34,476 nt of DNA from the IMG/VR virus record IMGVR_UViG_3300031862_000448, positions 1-34,476 of that record; one strand, written 5' to 3'. A program made the translations under genes and the position numbers. The notes beneath the pieces were generated by a model. It ran no database searches, was not told the origin of the DNA, and was given only the letters and a program-made list of their open reading frames with translations. Numbering within the stretch: the first letter of the stretch is position 1; each line of letters starts with the position of its first letter. The stretch is from a virus. Positions 29,605 through 34,476 of this stretch are shown piece by piece.

Positions 29605-30023
29605 ATTGCCACCTCCTGGTTGTCGCCCCCAAGCGCGGCCTGTGCATCGGCGATGCGACGAGCCATGTCCTCGTTGATAGCGCCGGCATTCACTGTGACG
29701 ACGGCGTATCCATCAGGCGCAAGATGCACCTCCATCTCCATCGCATCGGTGATCTCCATGCTGATTTCGAGCCGTACATCGGCCATGTGGGCCGCGCCGC
29801 GCTCAAGGATCTTGCTCAGCATGCGGGCCAGCAACGGCAGGTCGCTGCTCGTCATCGCCAGGCTGGCATCCTTGACGGTGGCGTCGTCGTCCATCGGGTC
29901 ATGGAGTTCCAGCCGATCTTCGGGTAACTCACAGTCGCGGGCGGCGTGATACATCACATTGGCTGGCCCCCAAAGATTGATTGTCGGCTTGCCTGCCCAC
30001 GTCCGCTGAGGCGTCGCCTTCAT
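29601..30023 (-). CDS. Hypothetical protein between SbcC- and SbcD-type genes
   Basis: The 140-residue product is acidic and Met-rich with INLWGPANVMYHAARDCELP near the N-terminus and MADVRLEISMEITDAMEMEV in the middle, ending in a helix (INEDMARRIADAQAALGG). The middle looks like beta strands. Its ATG overlaps the preceding stop as ATGA and its stop overlaps the SbcC start, so it is translated in the same coupled series. No family was recognised. An accessory factor for recombination is plausible from position only. Confidence 0.65.
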   Translation of the reverse strand: MKATPQRTWAGKPTINLWGPANVMYHAARDCELPEDRLELHDPMDDDATVKDASLAMTSSDLPLLARMLSKILERGAAHMADVRLEISMEITDAMEMEVHLAPDGYAVVTVNAGAINEDMARRIADAQAALGGDNQEVAI

Positions 30024-30301
30024 GTCGCACCTCCTTCCTGGAGCGCCTGCGCCACAGCCGCGAGATCCAGCAAGAACGTGCGTTCATCGCCATCGAGCCG
30101 CACGACCTGCCCCGCGACAGTGGGTGGGCCTTCGAAGTGCACCGCTGCTGGCTCCCCGTCTCTCGCCTCTATCGCGATCTGTGCGTTCTCGACGGCGTCG
30201 AACAGGCACATCAACCGCAGCTGGCGGAGGGTGAGATCCTCCAGGCGCGTTGGCCAACCGCGCAGGAGACGTGCGATGTCATCGTCCGATATGTGGGTCA
30301 T
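30020..30301 (-). CDS. Small hypothetical protein of the recombination operon
   Basis: The 93-residue product begins MTHISDDDIARLLRGWPTRL and contains LRQLRLMCLFDAVENAQIAI and VVRLDGDERTFLLDLAAVA. It is not recognised. The ATG at 30301 is supported by GAGGAGG eight to nine bases upstream within the mini-cistron that precedes it, and it overlaps that stop as ATGA. The frame continues upstream to 30427 but without a start site of that quality. Confidence 0.65.
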   Translation of the reverse strand: MTHISDDDIARLLRGWPTRLEDLTLRQLRLMCLFDAVENAQIAIEARDGEPAAVHFEGPPTVAGQVVRLDGDERTFLLDLAAVAQALQEGGAT

Positions 30302-30339
30302 AGGACTCCTCCTCGCATGTAGAACTCCAGGTCGGTCAT
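30298..30339 (-). CDS. Thirteen-codon mini-cistron, MTDLEFYMRGGVL
   Basis: This 13-residue frame overlaps the preceding stop as ATGA at its start and the next start as ATGA at its end, with a GGGAGGTG five bases before its own ATG. Its codons for Arg-Gly-Gly form the ribosome binding site of the following gene. It is either a real micropeptide or a translational coupling device. The arrangement is seen in the sequence; expression is inferred. Confidence 0.5.
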   Translation of the reverse strand: MTDLEFYMRGGVL

Positions 30340-30662
30340 GCTGCACCTCCCTGCTTCGCTCGCTGTCTTTCAGCAAGCACTCCCAAGTGTTCGCTCCGCT
30401 GCCTCTCTTCGTCCTCCGCTTCCTCATGGCCGACGGTGCGGAGACTGGCCCTGTCGGATTGGCGACTCAAGAGGATGAGGTGTTCAAATACATCGGCGAA
30501 GCGGGCCAAGTTCAGTGCTGCGGTCGACAACCAGCACTCCGAGAAGGTGTTCTCGACCTCTTCTGACTGACGCTCCAGCTCTGCGTAGAACTGGCAGTCG
30601 CTTCGGCAGGGCTCCTTTGTGAATGGACAGAACTCGTCGCGGAACTTGGGGAACTTGCTCAT
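30336..30662 (-). CDS. Cysteine-rich small protein
   Basis: The 108-residue product has an N-terminal cluster FCPFTKEPCRSDCQFY (Cys12, Cys19, Cys23) and a fourth Cys at 43, probably binding zinc. The C-terminal half is highly charged and helical. The ATG overlaps the SbcD-like gene stop as ATGA and its stop overlaps the mini-cistron. The CPFT...C...C pattern recurs in small phage proteins, but I know no function. A DNA- or protein-binding accessory of the nuclease complex is possible (inference). Confidence 0.68.
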   Translation of the reverse strand: MSKFPKFRDEFCPFTKEPCRSDCQFYAELERQSEEVENTFSECWLSTAALNLARFADVFEHLILLSRQSDRASLRTVGHEEAEDEERQRSEHLGVLAERQRAKQGGAA

Positions 30663-31879
30663 GCCGCACCTCCCGCCAGTTCGCGTTCAACAGCCTGGGC
30701 TTCGGTGAGCAGGGCTTCGCGCATGGGCTTGAGTTCTGGCTTCTGTTCGAGGTAGGCGTCAATCGCTGCCTCAAGCGCCATCTCCGAAGAGACCTCGACT
30801 GCCCTGCGACGCACCGCCTCTGCGCGCTGCGTCTCGAGCTGATATTCATGCACGCCAGCGGCCTCGAGATCTCGGCGCAGGGCGTTGAAGTCCACATCAT
30901 CGGCCTGCGGGACACGCACCCGCACAATCGCGCCGGCGAGTTCCTCCGGTGGCGGCAATGCTACTCCGTCGCCGAATTCCACGGTGATGAATCGGCGGTA
31001 GGGCGTGCTGACCCGCTTGACCTCCGCAATGCCATTCGCCTCAATGGAGACCAGGAGAAAAGACTTGTCTTCACCCTCCTCTCCGAATGTCACCGCTTCA
31101 GGGGAACCGCAATACCACATGTGCGGCTGACCGCCGACCATCTGCGGTTTGTGAATGTGACCGAGAGCGAAGTAGCAGAAGGGGAGCGCGGACAGATCGT
31201 GGGCGTTCAGCGTCCACTCGCCTCCGAGCATCATCAGCCGGTTCTGCCCGCCCGCCTGCGCCAGGTCGACAGAGAAGTGACCCAGCAGTAGCGCAGGAAC
31301 GTCAGGGGTGAGCTGCGCCGCGAGTCCGCGCAGGCAGTCCATCATCTTCTCCCGCACCAGTTCGTTCAGCTGGCCGGGGTCGAGTTTGCGGTTCTCTTCA
31401 CTCGCCAGCAGAAGCTGCTTGTTGGGCCAGGGCAGACAGGCCACTTGAAGGTCAGCCTGCTTTGCCGCGCACGGTCGCAGGAAGTCGCGCTGTTCGGTCT
31501 CAAGGTGTTGGAAGAACAGCAGCGTTGGCTGGTCTATCACTACCAGCCCCTCAGTCTCCCTCAGCAGGTCGAGGGCATGCCGTTCCACCGGAGACCGGGG
31601 TGCGTCATGGTTGCCGAGAAGCAGCACCACGGGCACCCCGGCCTCCAGGGCCGGCCCGACCGCCTCACGGAAGAGCCGCACTTCCGTCGGCGTGGGCCGA
31701 CAGCCGTGAAACGCATCGCCTGCGTGCAGGATGGCCTGCGCGCCGCGAGCGATTCCATCCTCGACGGTGAACCGCGCGCAGCGGTAGAAGTCCATGAGAC
31801 GGGCGTTCAGGCCGGTTTCTGAGTCGAGCCTGCTCCGCTGCGAGGAGAGATGCCAGTCCGCGGTGTGAACGAACTTCAT
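30659..31879 (-). CDS. Mre11/SbcD-like nuclease
   Basis: The 406-residue product is a calcineurin-fold nuclease. Metal-binding motifs are visible in order: HTADWHL (Asp8, His10), HAGDAFHG (Asp55), LLGNHDAP (Asn90, His91), LGHFSVD (His201) and LGHIHKPQ (His241, His243). The C-terminal part is acidic and helical, suited to dock on the Rad50-like partner. The ATG at 31879 is preferred to 31915 because the first motif starts at residue 5 and the ATG overlaps the upstream stop as ATGA. It works with the ATPase at 27334-29604 on DNA ends. Confidence 0.94.
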   Translation of the reverse strand: MKFVHTADWHLSSQRSRLDSETGLNARLMDFYRCARFTVEDGIARGAQAILHAGDAFHGCRPTPTEVRLFREAVGPALEAGVPVVLLLGNHDAPRSPVERHALDLLRETEGLVVIDQPTLLFFQHLETEQRDFLRPCAAKQADLQVACLPWPNKQLLLASEENRKLDPGQLNELVREKMMDCLRGLAAQLTPDVPALLLGHFSVDLAQAGGQNRLMMLGGEWTLNAHDLSALPFCYFALGHIHKPQMVGGQPHMWYCGSPEAVTFGEEGEDKSFLLVSIEANGIAEVKRVSTPYRRFITVEFGDGVALPPPEELAGAIVRVRVPQADDVDFNALRRDLEAAGVHEYQLETQRAEAVRRRAVEVSSEMALEAAIDAYLEQKPELKPMREALLTEAQAVERELAGGAA

Positions 31880-32076
31880 CTGGCACCTGCCGTCGCAGTG
31901 ACGAAGGCCGGGCATTGCCAGTGGGCCGGCATGCTACGCCGGACGCGCTCAGGGGTAATGGGCCGGCCCAGCCTGTCCTGCGGACAAGGGCAGTTGGGGC
32001 CTTCAAGTGCACCGGCCTTGCGGCGCTTGAAGTGCGGGCACTTCCAGCAGTTCTGCTGCAGAGCATGCTGACTCAT
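31876..32076 (-). CDS. Small zinc-binding protein
   Basis: The 66-residue product contains NCWKCPHFKRRK (Cys10, Cys13), NCPCPQDRLG (Cys29, Cys31) and a late Cys55, consistent with a zinc-stabilised domain. The ATG at 32076 overlaps the stop of the 413-residue protein gene as ATGA and its stop overlaps the SbcD start, so it is translated in series. The middle (RRSMPAHWQC) is basic. It is not recognised; a small DNA-binding partner of the recombination proteins is possible. Confidence 0.66.
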   Translation of the reverse strand: MSQHALQQNCWKCPHFKRRKAGALEGPNCPCPQDRLGRPITPERVRRSMPAHWQCPAFVTATAGAR

Positions 32077-33314
32077 TTCGCGTCGCCCTTCCCCCCCTTG
32101 CCGCGGTGCTTGTTCTGGCACTTGAAGCAGTAGTTGGCGCCGCCGAAAGCCTGTCGGCCTCTGGCGCTCTGACAGTAGGCGACCACGTTCGAGGGCAGGT
32201 TCGCGTTACAGTCATCGCAGCGGACACCGTCTGCTTCCTCTTCCGGCGCTTCGCCCGTGTCGTAACCGGCAGGCGCTTCATCGGCTGGCTCACCCTGTGA
32301 CGGCAAATCAGCGGCAGGAGCGTGACCCTCGTCTGCCTCGTGCGTCTGTCCGTTGTCGGTCACCGGCTCGTTATCCACCGGCGCGCTGGCTTCTTCTGCC
32401 CTGACTTCGGCGTCCGAGAAGTCCGGCTCGCGCGCCAGTTGCTCAACAACGTGGGCGTCGACTGCGGCACCCCGCAGCGTCGCGGCGGGTGTCTCTTCGT
32501 GAGCAGGCCCGAAGATCTCCGCGCCGCTGGCAAGGGCCTTTTGAGCCAGCGCCTGGCGAACCGCAGGGTCAGCGAAGTCAGGAGCCAGCTCAGTCCGCAC
32601 CACCACGAAGGGCCGTGCCATCTCGTCGCGCAGGTAGGCCTGTCGCAGGTGGCAGATCGCCCTCACCAAGCGCAGCAGAGACTTGGTCTCGGCCAGGCCG
32701 AACCGCTCGGTAATGACCTGGTCGACGCGGTCTTCGACGTAGCCGTCCAGGTCGAAGGACTTGCCCTCTTCCTGGGCCTTCGCCAGGCGCTTCTTGCCCT
32801 CGCGGACAATCTTGCGCCGCTGCGCATCCAGGTTCCATTCGTAGGAGGCCTTGACGATGCGCCAGCCGGTGTCGGTCCTCACTGCGCCGATGTGCTGGTA
32901 GGCGACGTCGTAGCGCGACGGACAGTCTCCGCAGCGCACCGCCTGACCGGTGGCGCGCGCCATGTCAATGCAGCGCTCGCAGGAGTCGGGCTTGATGCGG
33001 CGGGAGTTGTGGGGGTCAATCACCAGCCCGGTCGCCGACGCAATCTTCAGCAGGCCGGGTTTGGCCGGGGCCACGTGGGTGGGCAGGAGTTCGCCCGTCC
33101 GGCGGTCTTTCGTCCACCTCGTCCCCGGCGCAGCGTAGCAGTCGCCCCGGTTCGCATCTGGGTCGAGCCGCACCTCCACCGCGCGGAAGCGCAGGTAAGG
33201 AGCGGCCGTGTCCATCTTCAGAACCGGAGAGAGGATGTTGTAGGCCTGTGAGTCATAGCCCGACAGGTCGAGTCCGTTCTCGCCGGGTACTGCTAATGCT
33301 CTGGTCGCAGCCAT
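32073..33314 (-). CDS. Large zinc protein of the recombination operon, function unknown
   Basis: The 413-residue product has a conserved-looking N-terminal domain (residues about 25-240): APYLRFRAVEVRLDPDANRG, AKPGLLKIASATGLVIDP, a four-Cys module at 112-131 (CERC and CGDC), HIGAVRTDTGWRIVKASYEW and KSLLRLVRAICHLRQAYLRD. A Glu/Asp/Pro-rich linker follows and a C-terminal zinc ribbon ends it (CDDC near 366-369 and CFKC near 396-399). Position next to the SbcCD pair and the general pattern suggest recombination or DNA-annealing function, but I cannot place it in RecT, Erf, Rad52 or another named family. An AGGAGG lies ten bases before the ATG at 33314. Confidence 0.75.
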   Translation of the reverse strand: MAATRALAVPGENGLDLSGYDSQAYNILSPVLKMDTAAPYLRFRAVEVRLDPDANRGDCYAAPGTRWTKDRRTGELLPTHVAPAKPGLLKIASATGLVIDPHNSRRIKPDSCERCIDMARATGQAVRCGDCPSRYDVAYQHIGAVRTDTGWRIVKASYEWNLDAQRRKIVREGKKRLAKAQEEGKSFDLDGYVEDRVDQVITERFGLAETKSLLRLVRAICHLRQAYLRDEMARPFVVVRTELAPDFADPAVRQALAQKALASGAEIFGPAHEETPAATLRGAAVDAHVVEQLAREPDFSDAEVRAEEASAPVDNEPVTDNGQTHEADEGHAPAADLPSQGEPADEAPAGYDTGEAPEEEADGVRCDDCNANLPSNVVAYCQSARGRQAFGGANYCFKCQNKHRGKGGKGDAK

Positions 33315-33316
33315 CC

Positions 33317-33454
33317 TCAGATCACCTCCTCGCTTGGGCGGCCATCATCCAGCCACATCATGCGGCCGCCGCCCAGGAGCAGGGCGAGGATGCGAACCAT
33401 CCATCTTTCCCAGCGCCGCGGCGGCTTGGCCCTTGATCGGCACCACACGGTCAC
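33317..33454 (-). CDS. Probable 45-residue protein
   Basis: A GTG at 33454 stands nine bases after a perfect AAGGAGGTGA. The frame runs 45 codons and ends two bases before the next gene's ATG. The product is basic with a short hydrophobic centre (MVRILALLLGGGRMMWL) that may touch the membrane. It fills the gap between the 85-residue and 413-residue genes. No family is recognised. Support is the ribosome binding site and spacing. Confidence 0.45.
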   Translation of the reverse strand: MTVWCRSRAKPPRRWERWMVRILALLLGGGRMMWLDDGRPSEEVI

Positions 33455-33460
33455 TTCAAA

Positions 33461-33718
33461 TCACCTCCTTGCTTCGAGGGTTTGCAGCTCTTGCTGCAGC
33501 CGGGCGACTTGCTGGCGCAGGCGCTTCTCCCGCCGGCCGCGGTGGCTCTCCAGGGTTCTCTCCCGGCCCTCTCCGTTGTCGGAGAGCCACGCCCTCACGA
33601 GCGCCTCCCGCCGCCTGGCCTTGCCTTCCGGCAGGGGCTCGGTGGCCACTACCTCCACCGTAAACCCCTCCAGGCTCTGGCAGCCGTTGCCAGCGTCTAT
33701 TGTCGCCTGGCAATCCAT
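33461..33718 (-). CDS. Small coiled-coil hypothetical protein
   Basis: The 85-residue product has a short N-terminal part with GFTVEVVATEPLPEGKARRR and a C-terminal helix (RREKRLRQQVARLQQELQTL) likely to form coiled coil. The ATG at 33718 follows GAGGT and lies three bases after the stop of the XRE gene. A second frame starting at 33722 covers the same bases but has a Gly/Arg/Pro-rich composition typical of a shadow. It is the second gene of the early operon. Confidence 0.6.
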   Translation of the reverse strand: MDCQATIDAGNGCQSLEGFTVEVVATEPLPEGKARRREALVRAWLSDNGEGRERTLESHRGRREKRLRQQVARLQQELQTLEARR

Positions 33719-33721
33719 TCA

Positions 33722-33955
33722 TTACCTCGAAGGAGTGCAGAAGTCAAGAAAAAAGAAGTCCTCGAACTTGAACTTCTCGCCAGCGGCCTCCAGCCAGCCA
33801 GCGATGAACCTGGGGCCTGGGTTCTGGACGCCCCGCAGGATACGGCTCACCTGCGCCTGGCTGATTCCGACGGCGTGGGCGATCTGCTTTGGAGTCCAGT
33901 CGCGTAACTTGATCAGCGCATCCACTTTATCCCGCCGCATCCTGACCACACGCAT
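33722..33955 (-). CDS. Small XRE/Cro-like HTH regulator
   Basis: The 77-residue product carries a helix-turn-helix of the Cro/CI type (WTPKQIAHAVGISQAQVSRI, then LRGVQNPGPRFIAGWLEAAG). It is the first gene after the minus-strand early promoter, diverging from the repressor gene, and so likely is the Cro-like partner in the lysis-lysogeny switch. The longer frame to 34261 passes through the promoter region; the ATG at 33955 with AAGGAGG eleven bases upstream is preferred. The C-terminus is Phe-rich (FKFEDFFFLDF). Confidence 0.82.
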   Translation of the reverse strand: MRVVRMRRDKVDALIKLRDWTPKQIAHAVGISQAQVSRILRGVQNPGPRFIAGWLEAAGEKFKFEDFFFLDFCTPSR

Positions 33956-34031
33956 CGCGCCACGAGCCTCCTTTCCAGCAACGGGGGCAACCCGACCATA
34001 GTCTGAGGGGCTACAAATGCCTGTTCGCAAG

Positions 34032-34060
34032 AGGCTATCACGACTCATCCCTCCTGTCAA
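34032..34060 (-). promoter_or_regulatory. Early promoter, minus strand
   Basis: TTGACA (34060-34055), a 17-base spacer and TAGCCT (34037-34032), preceded by TG at the extended -10 position. The transcript would start near 34025 and give a leader of about 70 bases before the XRE gene. It faces away from the repressor promoter. Confidence 0.55.
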
Positions 34061-34079
34061 TACTTTTCGGACTGGCCTA

Positions 34080-34108
34080 TTGACATTTTTCTTACCTTGA
34101 GGTAAAAT
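34080..34108 (+). promoter_or_regulatory. Repressor promoter, plus strand, with operator
   Basis: TTGACA (34080-34085), a 17-base spacer and TAAAAT (34103-34108). The predicted start, seven or eight bases later, falls on or next to the ATG at 34116, so the mRNA is probably leaderless, as for lambda cI from PRM. Confidence 0.65.
34092..34105. promoter_or_regulatory. Operator-like palindrome in the repressor promoter
   Basis: TTACCT-TG-AGGTAA is a perfect six-base inverted repeat around two bases, lying between the -35 and -10 of the repressor promoter, where bound protein would block polymerase. A near-copy lies at 11672-11690. Confidence 0.6.
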
Positions 34109-34115
34109 CCACGAC

Positions 34116-34476
34116 ATGACTGACAAGAGCACGGTTGGGCCGCTGATCCGCCGCCTGCGCGGGGAGATGAGCCAGTGGGAACTGTCTCGGCGCTCCGGGG
34201 TGAGCAATGCCGAGATCTCCCGCATCGAGAGCGGGAAGCGCGACAACCCACATCCGCACACTCTCCAGAAGCTGGCGGGGGCGCTGGGGGTGGACCCCGA
34301 GGAACTCTACCGCGCCGCTGGCTACCTGCGAGGGGAGCCTTCCCCGGCCCTGGGCGAGACGGGGTTCAAGGCCATCGGGCTGCGCATTCGCACGGCGCGG
34401 GAAGTCGCCGGGCTCTCTGTGGAGGAACTCGCCAGGCGCATCGGGGTGGAATCCGCCGACGTGGAGCGCTGGGAAA
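34116..34476 (+). CDS. Repressor-like protein with tandem HTH domains (3' end outside window)
   Basis: This plus-strand frame has 120 codons in the window and continues past its end. A first XRE-type HTH covers residues about 8-66 (MSQWELSRRSGVSNAEISRI and LAGALGVDPEELYRAAGY). A second starts near residue 88 (IGLRIRTAREVAGLSVEEL, then ARRIGVESADVERWE). Divergent orientation from the early operon and the embedded operator fit a lysogeny repressor that controls itself. No ribosome binding site at normal distance is present; GAGG is 13 bases upstream and within the promoter, supporting leaderless initiation. Confidence 0.85.
   Translation, partial: MTDKSTVGPLIRRLRGEMSQWELSRRSGVSNAEISRIESGKRDNPHPHTLQKLAGALGVDPEELYRAAGYLRGEPSPALGETGFKAIGLRIRTAREVAGLSVEELARRIGVESADVERWE

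Noticed and set aside
33456-33722. Minus-strand frame beginning MNGLPGDNRRW
   Set aside because: It covers the same bases as the 85-aa coiled-coil protein but is Gly/Arg/Pro-rich and looks like a shadow.
33956-34048. Upstream ATG at 34048 for the XRE regulator
   Set aside because: It lies inside the predicted early promoter, and AGGAGG is only one base from it, too close for initiation.
1-34476. tRNA genes, insertion sequences, attachment sites and integrase
   Set aside because: Looked for by eye and none could be supported. A covariance search for tRNA was not possible here.

Overview
The window is most of the genome of a GC-rich temperate tailed bacteriophage or prophage. Nearly every gene is on the minus strand, so transcription runs from the right end towards coordinate 1. 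A lambda-like gene order (terminase, portal, MuF, scaffold, capsid, connectors, tail tube, tail chaperone, tape measure), a very long tape measure and no visible sheath gene point to a siphovirus with a long non-contractile tail. The host cannot be fixed from the sequence. Strong AGGAGG-type ribosome binding sites, sigma70-like promoters and high GC show only that it is a bacterium. No tRNA, CRISPR array, insertion sequence, integrase, lysis gene or DNA polymerase was seen; those phage genes may lie outside the window.

Layout, in order of transcription. (1) 33.7-34.5 kb, switch: a partial plus-strand repressor with tandem HTH domains and a probable leaderless promoter, divergent from a minus-strand early promoter and a small XRE regulator. 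(2) 33.7-27.3 kb, recombination operon: an uncharacterised 413-aa zinc protein, a Mre11/SbcD nuclease, small cysteine-rich proteins, a 13-codon mini-cistron and a Rad50/SbcC ATPase, mostly joined by ATGA overlaps. (3) 27.3-18.0 kb, replication and DNA modification: a winged-helix protein, a small membrane protein, a replication-initiator-like protein, a DnaC-like loader, a spore-photoproduct-lyase-like radical SAM protein, a beta-class DNA methyltransferase, SSB, a LexA-type winged helix, a RuvC-like resolvase, a Dam-like methyltransferase, a DUF4406 protein and a ParB-like protein. (4) 18.0-5.5 kb, packaging, head and neck: TerS, TerL, portal, a MuF fusion, scaffold, major capsid, decoration and connector proteins. 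(5) 5.5 kb to the left edge, tail: G and G-GT chaperones made through an A AAA AAC slippery site, a second beta-class methyltransferase wedged before the tape measure, and the tape measure itself.

The most interesting signal is regulatory. Upstream of the 117-aa/scaffold/capsid block and again upstream of the portal gene there is a sigma70-like promoter followed by an identical 25-bp block and then a 12-bp stem whose two copies differ by compensatory changes, ending in a T-rich run. A third promoter, upstream of TerS, is also followed at once by a terminator-like hairpin. This promoter-then-terminator layout resembles lambda pR'-tR' and suggests late genes controlled by processive antitermination or leader-RNA attenuation. 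Other notable points are a MuF protein carrying a DUF2924/RAMA-like domain and a HEATH zincin, the radical SAM gene, and a repressor-operator-like sequence repeated at a late promoter.
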